Assembly (NCBI GenBank): GCA_016213725.1
Contig: JACQZS010000109.1
Coordinates: forward strand, 1-42,439
From: Acidobacteriota bacterium
Lineage (GTDB): Bacteria > Acidobacteriota > Terriglobia > Bryobacterales > Bryobacteraceae
Length of the DNA: 42,439 nucleotides
Reading direction: 5' to 3'
In this document: in pieces, positions 8,445 through 16,123 of the stretch
Layout: the number at the start of each line of letters is the position of its first letter
How positions within the stretch are numbered: the first letter of the stretch is position 1
The notes under the pieces: model-generated
Database searches by the model: none
Told to the model about the DNA's origin: nothing
The model's input: the letters and a program-made list of their open reading frames with translations, nothing else
Position numbers and translations under genes: made by a program

Positions 8445-11096
8445 GTGCGCCTACTCGACATTCTCAAGCTGCGCCTGCGCGCGCTCCTGTTTCGCTCCCG
8501 CGTTGAGAGTGAACTCGATGAGGAAATCCGGTACCACCTGGAACGGGATATGGAGGAGCACGTCGCTCGGGGTCTGGACCCGCGCGAGGCTCGTCTGGCC
8601 GCTTTGCGCGGATTGCGCGATGTGGAGCAGCGCCGCGAGGAATGCCGCGACGCCCGTGGTTGGAGCTTCACGGAGAACGCCGCCAAGGATGTGCGCTTCG
8701 CTCTCCGCCAACTCCGGCGAGACAAGGAGTTCGCCGCCACTGCGGTGCTGATGTTGGCTCTGGGCATTGCTTCAAGCACAGCGATCTTCGCCTTCGTCGA
8801 CGCCGCCTTATTGCAGCCGCTGCCATATCGCGATCCGTTGCGCCTGGTCGGTGTCTATGAAAGGCTCGAGCCGCAATGCCGCTGGTGTAATCTCTCCTGG
8901 CCGGACTACCTCGATTGGAAGCGCCTCAACAACACGCTGGAAGACCTTGAGCTATACCAGCGAAGCGGTTGGAGGATGTCTGCGGCGGGTGGCGCGGTCG
9001 CCGTGCGCGGAGCGCGCGTCAGCGCGGGATTCTTCTCTTTGCTGGGAGTGCAGCCCTCATTTGGACGTCTGTTCCAATCCGGGGAGGACCAGCCCAAGGC
9101 GCCTCGCACCGCGCTTCTCTCCTACTCCGCCTGGCGGACTCATTTCGGCGGCCGCGCCGACATCCTGGGTCAAACCGTGATCCTCGATCAACTGCCCTAT
9201 GTTGTCATCGGGGTCCTCCCAGCCTCCTTTCACTTCGCGCCCGTCGGCGCCGCTGAACTGTGGGTTCCCTTCCAGGCGCAATCGGAGTGCGACCTCCGCC
9301 GTGGCTGCCACAGCAGCTATGGGTTGGGCCGCCTGAAGCCGGGTGTTAGTGTTGAAGCGGCGCTCGCCAATTTCGCCGCAATCGCCGCGCAACTGGAACG
9401 CCAGTATCCCGACACCAATCGCGACCAGGGCGCTAACGTTCGCCTTCTGAGTGAAGCCATCGTCGGCCAGATCCGGCCCATTCTGCTGGTGCTCCTGGCC
9501 GGCGCCACCCTGCTGCTCCTGATCGCGTTCACTGACGTCACCGGCCTGCTCCTCGTTCGTGCGGAGTGGCGCCAGCGCGAAATGGCCGTGCGCGCCGCAC
9601 TGGGGGCTTCCACCGGAAGGCTTATGGCGCAGCTCGGCACGGAGGCTGCCGTTCTCGTATCCGCCGCCACGCTACTCGGCATCGCTGGCGCGCATCTCCT
9701 CATGCGAACTTTGCCCGCGCTCCTTCCGGAAGATCTGCTCAGCAAGCTGCCGTTTCTGGCGCAACTCCACTGGAGCCCCCGGCTGGCTCTGTTCGTAGCG
9801 GCGATTGCCATCTCCGCGGCGCTGCTCTTTGCCGTCGCGCCCAACCTTCTCCGCTGGCGCCCGCAGATTGTCGCTTCCCTTGCGGAAGGCTCCCGCGGCT
9901 CCGCAGGCACGGCCTGGCGCCGGCTCGGCGCCAAGCTGGTGGTCACGGAGATCGCCACCGCCGCCGTGCTGCTCATCGGCGCCGGTCTCCTCTCCCAGAG
10001 CCTCCACAACCTCCTGCGCGTGCATCTCGGCCTGCGGCCCGACAATCTCGTCACCCTGGAGGTGGCGGCTCCGGCCACCACGTATTCCACCGGCGCCAAG
10101 GCCCTCACTTTGACTCGCGACCTCCTCGATCGCGCCACCAGCCTGCCAGGCGTCCAATCCGCCGGACTCGCCGCCAACGGCTCGCCTCTCACCCACAACG
10201 GCAACACTACCTGGATTCGCGTCCTCGGCCGCCCGTGGCACGGCGAACACATCGACGTACCCGAACGGGACGTCACGCCAGGCTACTTCAGCACCCTCGG
10301 TGCAAAGTTGCTGCAGGGCCGCTTCTTCTCCGACACCGACGATTCCTCTCACCCCAAAGTTGCAATCATCAACCTGGCTTTCGCCCGCCGCCACTTCCCC
10401 GGCCAGAATCCCATCGGCCAGTTGATCGGCCAGCCAAGCGCGGACCCGGCCCCCGTCCAGGTCGTGGGAGTGGTAGACGACATCCGCCAGGGGCCACTCG
10501 ACGAAGAGATCCCTCCTTTCCTCTACAAGCCTCTCCTTCAAAGCCCTGATACGTATATCTCGCTGGTCGCCCGCACCGATCAGGATCCAGGCGCGCTGCT
10601 ACCCGCGCTTTCCACGCAGATTCGGTCTCTCGATCCCGAGATCATCACCATGCGCGGCGCCACCATGCAGCGCCAGATCGGAGCCTCTGAATCCGCATTT
10701 CTCCGCCGCCTCACTGCCTACCTCGCTGCCGGATTCGCCCTGCTCGCTCTACTGCTCGCCGTGGTAGGGCTCTATGGTGTGATTGCCTACTCCGTCAGTC
10801 AGCGCACCCGCGAAATTGGCGTGCGCATGGCGCTGGGTGCCACGGCCACAGGGGTCTACGCGATGATCTTCCGGCAGGCCGCCTGGCTGGCCGCGCTCGG
10901 CATCGCTGCCGGCCTGGCCGCTGGCGCAGGAGCCGCCCGATTCCTGCGCAGCCTCCTCTTTGGCGTCACGCCGTGGGACCCGGTCACCCTTGGTGCCATC
11001 GCTGTCCTACTCGCAGCCGCGGCCGCCATGGCATGCTTCATTCCTGCCCGCCGCGCCGCCACGGTGAACCCCGTCGAGGCCTTGCGCTCGGAGTAA
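8445..11096 (+). CDS. MacB/FtsX-like ABC permease of acidobacterial orphan-permease type
   Basis: Membrane protein of 883 residues with two MacB-periplasmic/FtsX permease modules in one chain. It opens with a permease-prefix domain (LDILKLRLRALLFRSRVESELDEE). Module 1 has a first membrane helix around residues 95-120 (AVLMLALGIASSTAIFAFVD), a periplasmic MacB-like domain and an FtsX block of three helices about 340-465. Module 2 repeats this, with helices near 500-525 and 755-880, ending in the typical VNPVEALRSE tail. No ATP-binding subunit is encoded nearby, as is usual for this class, so the partner ATPase or any transport activity is unknown. The GTG at 8445 is preferred over an upstream alternative inside padR because it aligns with the prefix domain and lies two bases after the padR stop. 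Confidence 0.9.
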   Translation: MRLLDILKLRLRALLFRSRVESELDEEIRYHLERDMEEHVARGLDPREARLAALRGLRDVEQRREECRDARGWSFTENAAKDVRFALRQLRRDKEFAATAVLMLALGIASSTAIFAFVDAALLQPLPYRDPLRLVGVYERLEPQCRWCNLSWPDYLDWKRLNNTLEDLELYQRSGWRMSAAGGAVAVRGARVSAGFFSLLGVQPSFGRLFQSGEDQPKAPRTALLSYSAWRTHFGGRADILGQTVILDQLPYVVIGVLPASFHFAPVGAAELWVPFQAQSECDLRRGCHSSYGLGRLKPGVSVEAALANFAAIAAQLERQYPDTNRDQGANVRLLSEAIVGQIRPILLVLLAGATLLLLIAFTDVTGLLLVRAEWRQREMAVRAALGASTGRLMAQLGTEAAVLVSAATLLGIAGAHLLMRTLPALLPEDLLSKLPFLAQLHWSPRLALFVAAIAISAALLFAVAPNLLRWRPQIVASLAEGSRGSAGTAWRRLGAKLVVTEIATAAVLLIGAGLLSQSLHNLLRVHLGLRPDNLVTLEVAAPATTYSTGAKALTLTRDLLDRATSLPGVQSAGLAANGSPLTHNGNTTWIRVLGRPWHGEHIDVPERDVTPGYFSTLGAKLLQGRFFSDTDDSSHPKVAIINLAFARRHFPGQNPIGQLIGQPSADPAPVQVVGVVDDIRQGPLDEEIPPFLYKPLLQSPDTYISLVARTDQDPGALLPALSTQIRSLDPEIITMRGATMQRQIGASESAFLRRLTAYLAAGFALLALLLAVVGLYGVIAYSVSQRTREIGVRMALGATATGVYAMIFRQAAWLAALGIAAGLAAGAGAARFLRSLLFGVTPWDPVTLGAIAVLLAAAAAMACFIPARRAATVNPVEALRSE

Positions 11097-11105
11097 CTCT
11101 CGATA

Positions 11106-11121
11106 AGCAGCGCGGGCTGCT
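11106..11121. terminator. Weak hairpin between convergent genes
   Basis: AGCAGC-GCGG-GCTGCT forms a 6-bp perfect stem with a 4-base loop ten bases after the permease stop, in the 137-base gap between the convergent permease and esterase genes. No run of T follows on either strand, so a role as intrinsic terminator is only suggested by position. Confidence 0.3.
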
Positions 11122-11233
11122 CAACAGACCCCGGTCGCTCACCACGCCGAGGCTCATGGCTCGTTTGTGGAAGCACCTTTGGAGTGCGCGGAGCAGCCCG
11201 TTTCCTCAGTACCAACTGGGCCCCAGGATGTGA

Positions 11234-12439
11234 TTACTGGAAAAGCCGCGGTGCAAAGTCATTCAAGCAGCGCCGCCAGGTCAACCACTCGTGTGCCGTC
11301 CCCTGTGACTCGAAATAGATGTTCTTGATCCCCGCTTTCGTGAGCGCTTCGCTGAAGTTCTTGGTCCCCGGTCCTTCCATCGTGCCTATCCCCAGGAACA
11401 GCACCTTCACTTTACGGTTGAACGCGGCCGCATCCGCAAACACTCCATTGTTCGATGTCTTCGGATCAAAAGCTCCCCCTCGGCCTCCCGTGCTGCCGCT
11501 GAAACCGCCGATGTAGGCGAATTGATCCAAGTGAGAAAGAGTCGTGAGAAACGTCTGCATCCCGCCCATGGAGAGACCCGCCATGGCACGGTTTTCCCGC
11601 CCCGGCATCACCCGGTACGTCTTCTCGATCATCGGAATCAGGTCCGTCAGCATCATCTCCGTGAAGGCTGCCCCTGCAAATCCGGCCAGCCCCATCCGCG
11701 GCGGCGCTGCTGCTCCCGGCGGCGGGGGCGGAGTGAGCCAGCGCGCATTGAAGATCGCTGCTTCTTCACCGGGCTTGGCCGTATTCAGGTTGTCCATCAC
11801 AATAATCATCGGTTTCGCCTTCTTGGCCGCGATGAGGTTATCCAGAATGAAGTCCGCATGACCCTGTGTATGCCAACCCTGCTCGTTCTCTCCCCACCCG
11901 TGCAGCAGGTACAGCACCGGATACTTCTTCTTTCCCACGTCATAGTCCGGCGGCGTATACACATAGCATCGGCGCCACTTGCCCGTCACCTTCGCAAAGT
12001 ACCAGCGCTGGCTCACCTGCCCGTGCGGCACGTCTCTTGGTTGGTAGTAATCCCCTCCCGGTCCCTCTGGGATTTCAATCGCGCTGTTATCCCACCCGGA
12101 CCCGAAGAACGTCCGGGTTGAAGGGTCTGCCATCGTCGCTCCATCCACCACCACCGAGTAGTAATGGAAGCCTTCTACCAGGGGTGTCGTTGTGACCATC
12201 CATGCCCCGTCGGCGGCCTTCATCATGTCGAATGCTTTACCCACTCGAATCTGCACCTTCTGTGCCTCAGGCGCCACTATGCGGAATGTCGCACGGTGAT
12301 CTCCGTACACGCACGGGTACTTTGCGCCAGGTATGTTCAGGCTCGAAGGCTTGCAGTCCTCACTTGCCTGCCCCCAACAGGCCATGCCGCCGAATAGCAG
12401 CAGCGCCGCCGTGCATCGCAGACCCTTCCCGATGTTCAT
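11234..12439 (-). CDS. Secreted esterase with N-terminal CBM48-like domain (PF00756 esterase family)
   Basis: Alpha/beta-hydrolase of 401 residues resembling feruloyl/acetyl-xylan esterases attached to xylanase systems. The signal peptide (1-25) is followed by a beta-sandwich like CBM48/E-set (about 35-115: TFRIVAPEAQKVQIRV) and the esterase domain. Visible landmarks are YPVLYLLHGWGENEQGW (173-189), nucleophile Ser290 in AGLSMGGMQ, and His383 in GTAHEW. A Pro/Ala-rich insertion (TPPPPPGAAAPP) interrupts the domain near 236-247. The ATG at 12439 has AAAGGAG upstream. It is last of five genes on this strand, 59 bases after a second esterase, in a cluster with GH10, which points to removal of acyl or feruloyl groups from arabinoxylan (inferred). 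Confidence 0.87.
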   Translation of the reverse strand: MNIGKGLRCTAALLLFGGMACWGQASEDCKPSSLNIPGAKYPCVYGDHRATFRIVAPEAQKVQIRVGKAFDMMKAADGAWMVTTTPLVEGFHYYSVVVDGATMADPSTRTFFGSGWDNSAIEIPEGPGGDYYQPRDVPHGQVSQRWYFAKVTGKWRRCYVYTPPDYDVGKKKYPVLYLLHGWGENEQGWHTQGHADFILDNLIAAKKAKPMIIVMDNLNTAKPGEEAAIFNARWLTPPPPPGAAAPPRMGLAGFAGAAFTEMMLTDLIPMIEKTYRVMPGRENRAMAGLSMGGMQTFLTTLSHLDQFAYIGGFSGSTGGRGGAFDPKTSNNGVFADAAAFNRKVKVLFLGIGTMEGPGTKNFSEALTKAGIKNIYFESQGTAHEWLTWRRCLNDFAPRLFQ

Positions 12440-12498
12440 TGTTCAACTCTCCTTTCTTGGGTTGTTCGTGGTTTCGGCCGGCTCGCAGCTTCGTCTCG

Positions 12499-13569
12499 TC
12501 ATTGGCATCCCATGCCGCTGCATAGGCTCCTACCAAAGAATGGCAATACGAAATTCTGAAACCGCACCGGCACCGCGCTCGTGTGATCGCCTGCATAGAC
12601 CTCAAAGGCGTTGACGATGCCGTAAGTGTCCAGAATCTCGTGCAGGCGCTGCGCGCCGCCTCTCAGTCCGTCCTTGTCGCCCACATCCATCGCGATCGCT
12701 TTGTATTGCCGCAGGTTCCCAATGTATTGGTGCACGAAGACCAGCGGCGCGTTCGCCGCCCAACGGTCCAGCACATCCTTCTGCACTGCTCCATCTTTCA
12801 CAGGCAGATCGAAGTACAGCGGCGGATTCTTCGGATTCGGCGACCACGCCGAAGCCGTCGCCAGAGTTGTCCGCATCATGAACGGCAGTTTGGCCGAATC
12901 TGCGGCCGACTGCACCGCCGCCAGCGCTTTCTCCATCTCCGCAGTTGCCGGCCCCGCCCCTCTCGCAGCCATGCAGCATGGACTCATGATGTACAGGCTT
13001 CCAAACACCTCTGGGTGCTTCATTCCGATCCGGCTCGCCCCATAGCCACCCATCGAATGTCCCACCAGTCCCCGGCTGGAGCGCTTCGCAATGGTGCGGT
13101 AATGCGCATCCATATACGCCACCACATCCCGCGCCACATACTTCTCGAAGTCTCCCGTGGTCACTGAACTCGAGTACATAGACCCGTTGTGCACTGTCTT
13201 CGAATCCGGCAGCACAACAATCATCTCCGGCACGCCCTTCGCAAACGCCCCCGCCACCGTCTGAGTGGCGTGGATCTCCTGCGACCATTGCGCCGCGCCA
13301 ATGCTATAGCCGTGCAGAGCGTATACCACCGGATACCGGCGCTTCTTCTCTTTGGCGTAGCTCGGCGGCAAGAATACCAATGCCTCCCGGTCCACCGCGT
13401 TGCCTTCCAGATTTCCCTCCAGCGACGCGCCGTGAATGGTAATCCTCTCCAGGACTACCGGCCTGGCTCCGGGTTCCGGTGGAGGGACCTCCGTTTTCAC
13501 CTGCGCCGGAGCCGGTTGCCACACGCTGATTCCGGCCAGCACCGCTACTATCAGACCTGCCTTCTTCAC
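12499..13569 (-). CDS. Secreted alpha/beta-hydrolase esterase (PF00756 family)
   Basis: Esterase of 356 residues, similar in fold to S-formylglutathione hydrolase and XynZ-type esterases. The frame is open back to 13653, but the GTG at 13569 is chosen: AGGGAGG lies eight bases upstream and the product then begins with a signal peptide (KKAGLIVAVLAGISVWQ). Landmarks are YPVVYALHGYSIGAAQW (79-95), Ser172 in VGHSMGGYGASR, the Asp region DVGDKDG (295-301) and His329 in YAGDHTS. The C-terminus contains two cysteines (SLCSGMGC) that could form a disulfide. It starts 19 bases after GH10 and precedes the other esterase by 59 bases, consistent with an operon. The two esterases are only distantly alike and probably take different ester groups. 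Confidence 0.85.
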   Translation of the reverse strand: MKKAGLIVAVLAGISVWQPAPAQVKTEVPPPEPGARPVVLERITIHGASLEGNLEGNAVDREALVFLPPSYAKEKKRRYPVVYALHGYSIGAAQWSQEIHATQTVAGAFAKGVPEMIVVLPDSKTVHNGSMYSSSVTTGDFEKYVARDVVAYMDAHYRTIAKRSSRGLVGHSMGGYGASRIGMKHPEVFGSLYIMSPCCMAARGAGPATAEMEKALAAVQSAADSAKLPFMMRTTLATASAWSPNPKNPPLYFDLPVKDGAVQKDVLDRWAANAPLVFVHQYIGNLRQYKAIAMDVGDKDGLRGGAQRLHEILDTYGIVNAFEVYAGDHTSAVPVRFQNFVLPFFGRSLCSGMGCQ

Positions 13570-13588
13570 GCTCGGATCCTCCCTGGCC

Positions 13589-14698
13589 CTATTTCCGGTT
13601 CGCCTGGTCCACCACCGCGGCGAACGCGGGCTTCTTCTTGCCTTCCCGGTCAAACAGCAGCGGGTGGTTCGTCCGTCCCCGCGTTGGGAAGTTGTTCAGC
13701 CAGGAGTCACCATCGGTCACTCCCCAGAATGTGACCCGGCTCAGCGACTTACGGTGCTGAACAAACACTGCGAACAGCTCGCCATACCGTTTCGCCAAGG
13801 CCTGTTGCACAGCTTCCGGAAGACCCGCCGTGTAGGGATTCGAGTTTGCCGCGCCCTCCGCCTTCGCCGCAATATCGGCCGAGCTCTGCCGTTGCGTTCG
13901 CGGCAACACATCCACATCCAGCTCCGTGATATGCACCTTGACACCCAGCGCCGCAAAGGCCTCAATCGACTCCGCCTCCTGCTTTGCGGTCGGTGATTCC
14001 AGCCGCACATGTCCCTGCATTCCAACGCCGCTCACCTTCACCCCTGCCGCCTGCAGCTTCTTGATCAACTCCACTGCGCCCTTCCGTTTCGCCTCATTCG
14101 CCAGTGAGTAGTCGTTGTAGTACAACTCCGCCCGAGGATCCGCGGCCTGCGCGTACTGGAAGGCCTTCACCAGGTAGTCTTCCCCTATGATCCGGTACCA
14201 TGGCGTCTGCCTCATCGTTCCGTCTTCATTCAGCGCCTCATTCACCACATCCCAACCGCCGATGCGTCCCTTGTACCTGCCCACCACTGTCCGGATGTGA
14301 TCCTGCATCCTCTCCAAGAGCCCCTCCCTTGTGAGCGGTTCGCCTTTTTCGTTTTCAAATACCCATCGCGGGGTCTGGCTGTGCCACACCAGACAATGAC
14401 CGACGATGAACATCTTGTGTTTCTCGCCAAACTCCACGAAACGGTCCGCCGCGCCGAAGTCATATTCATCCACGCGCGGGTGGATGGGCCCCCACTTCAG
14501 TGCATTCTCCGGGCTGATTGAATTGAACTGCTCAACGACAATGGGCACACCGCGGGTATCCCTCTCCTCAAACTGAGCCCGGTTCAGTGCCGCCCCTATC
14601 TTGAACATCCCCTCATATGCGCCCTTGAGGGTCTGCGCCGTCTGTCCCAAGGCCGCTGAGGCCAAGATGATCCACGTAGTTGCAACGATTGACTTCAT
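13589..14698 (-). CDS. GH10 endo-1,4-beta-xylanase, secreted
   Basis: Endo-beta-1,4-xylanase of 369 residues, the usual size for a single-domain GH10 enzyme. The signal peptide (1-20, ending ALGQT) leads into the TIM barrel. Family motifs are clear: NSISPENALKWG (59-70), HCLVWHSQTPRWV (101-113), acid/base Glu154 in WDVVNEALN, NDYSLA (195-200), HVR (230-232), nucleophile Glu259 in VHITELDVD, and FWGVTDGDSWL (324-334). The frame is open to 14824, but the ATG at 14698 has GGAG upstream and starts directly at the signal peptide. No carbohydrate-binding module is attached. It is followed by the two esterases at 19 and 59 bases, a classic pairing for arabinoxylan attack. Cleavage of xylan is well established for the family. 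Confidence 0.94.
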   Translation of the reverse strand: MKSIVATTWIILASAALGQTAQTLKGAYEGMFKIGAALNRAQFEERDTRGVPIVVEQFNSISPENALKWGPIHPRVDEYDFGAADRFVEFGEKHKMFIVGHCLVWHSQTPRWVFENEKGEPLTREGLLERMQDHIRTVVGRYKGRIGGWDVVNEALNEDGTMRQTPWYRIIGEDYLVKAFQYAQAADPRAELYYNDYSLANEAKRKGAVELIKKLQAAGVKVSGVGMQGHVRLESPTAKQEAESIEAFAALGVKVHITELDVDVLPRTQRQSSADIAAKAEGAANSNPYTAGLPEAVQQALAKRYGELFAVFVQHRKSLSRVTFWGVTDGDSWLNNFPTRGRTNHPLLFDREGKKKPAFAAVVDQANRK

Positions 14699-14833
14699 GG
14701 ACGCTAGCTCCATTCCGTATGCGCTTACAGCGAGTGGGTCAATCATATCCGAAGTCAGAGAGTTTGGCCATCGGGAATTCGTGAATCGAGCGCTGGCGCA
14801 CTGACTCTCCCTGCTCTCCGGCAAGGCCCCAGC

Positions 14834-16123
14834 TCAGTCCCCACGCGGGCCCAGATACTCCGGCCCGTACACCGCCGCCCGCACGTCGCGGTGCAGAGTT
14901 CCATCAAATGGCATCTTCTGGGTGAGGAATACCGCCGCCATGCGGTTGGCCGGATCTACCCAGAACAGCGTCGAGGCGGCGCCGTCCCAGAAAAACTCGC
15001 CTACCGCGCCGCGGTTCTCTTCGGGCCTCTGCGGCTGCGCCACGCGTACCGCGAAGTCCATTCCGAATCCCATCGCGCCCTTGCTGTTCACGAAGCCGCG
15101 ATCAGTGATGCGCGGGTCCAACTGGTTGGTCGCCATCAGCTTCACTGTCGACGGTTTCAGAATACGCGCACCCTCCAGCGAACCGCCGTTCAGCAGCATG
15201 CGCGCGAAGCGCATGTAGTCGTCGATCGTGGACGATAACCCGGACCCGCCGCCGGTCAAACGGTTGTCCCGGAAGTTCCGCTTTCTGATCTCCTCGTCCG
15301 GGTCGCGCACCAGTTTGCCGTCCGTCTTCCGGTAGACCGCCGCCAGCCGCGGCAATCGTTCATCCGGTTGGCGCCACGCCGAGTCGCGCATTCCCAGTGG
15401 CTCAAAGACGTTTTGTCGCACAAATTCCGCGAACTTCTGGCCCGAAAGCACCTGCACCAGCAACGCCTGCACGTCCACGGCGATGCTGTAGCGGCACGCG
15501 CTGCCGGGGTCGAATAGCAGCGGCACCTTGGCCAGCCGCCGGCCCATCTCCTCCAAGTCGATGTCCAGCGCCAGTGGATCGGCTTCCGCGTACGCCCGAT
15601 GCACCGGCGTATCCCCCGTGCCGTAGGCAAAACCCGCGGTGTGGCGCATGATGTCCCGCACGGTGATGGGCCGCGATGCGGGCCGGTACAGCGGTCCGCC
15701 GGCCGCGTCTTTGCCGGTGTACACCCGCATCCGTTCGAACTCCGGCAAATGGCGGTACAACGGATCGTCCAGGCCGAACTTGCCCTGCTCCCAAAGGCGC
15801 ATCAGCGACACGCCCGTCACCGGCTTCGTCATCGAGTAGAACTGCCCGATGCTGTTGCGCGACATGCGGCGGCCGGCCTCGCGGTCCGCGTAGCCCGCCG
15901 TCCCAAAGTACGCCTCGCCGCCGTCCTTCCAAATCAGCAGGGAGGCGCCCGCGGTTCTCTCCTCCTGCACCAGGCGGCCCAATGCGGCGTCCATGCGGCG
16001 CGCATCCAGCTTCACCTCTTCGGCTGCGGCCCCGGTCTGCGCCATCACCCCGGGGGCCATCGCCCAAGGCAGTACTTGCAGCACGCCGCGGCGAGTGATT
16101 TGAACATCTTGCTTCCGCATCAT
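14834..16123 (-). CDS. Serine beta-lactamase-fold hydrolase (class C/EstB-like)
   Basis: Serine hydrolase of 429 residues in the class C beta-lactamase/EstB/penicillin-binding superfamily. Members include esterases, transesterases and peptidases. The N-terminus has a Tat-like motif (ITRRGVLQVLPWAM, residues 9-22) and an Ala-rich stretch, so export is likely. The S-x-x-K nucleophile motif is SMTK (Ser97, Lys100), followed by the conserved IMRHTAGFAYG (158-168). The Tyr motif reads RYSIA (Tyr212) instead of the usual YSN. The ATG follows the GH78 stop codon with no gap (TAG at 16124-16126 next to ATG at 16123), so translation is probably coupled; the second ATG at 16120 is also possible. In this carbohydrate cluster an esterase role is more likely than antibiotic resistance, but this is inferred. 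Confidence 0.87.
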   Translation of the reverse strand: MMRKQDVQITRRGVLQVLPWAMAPGVMAQTGAAAEEVKLDARRMDAALGRLVQEERTAGASLLIWKDGGEAYFGTAGYADREAGRRMSRNSIGQFYSMTKPVTGVSLMRLWEQGKFGLDDPLYRHLPEFERMRVYTGKDAAGGPLYRPASRPITVRDIMRHTAGFAYGTGDTPVHRAYAEADPLALDIDLEEMGRRLAKVPLLFDPGSACRYSIAVDVQALLVQVLSGQKFAEFVRQNVFEPLGMRDSAWRQPDERLPRLAAVYRKTDGKLVRDPDEEIRKRNFRDNRLTGGGSGLSSTIDDYMRFARMLLNGGSLEGARILKPSTVKLMATNQLDPRITDRGFVNSKGAMGFGMDFAVRVAQPQRPEENRGAVGEFFWDGAASTLFWVDPANRMAAVFLTQKMPFDGTLHRDVRAAVYGPEYLGPRGD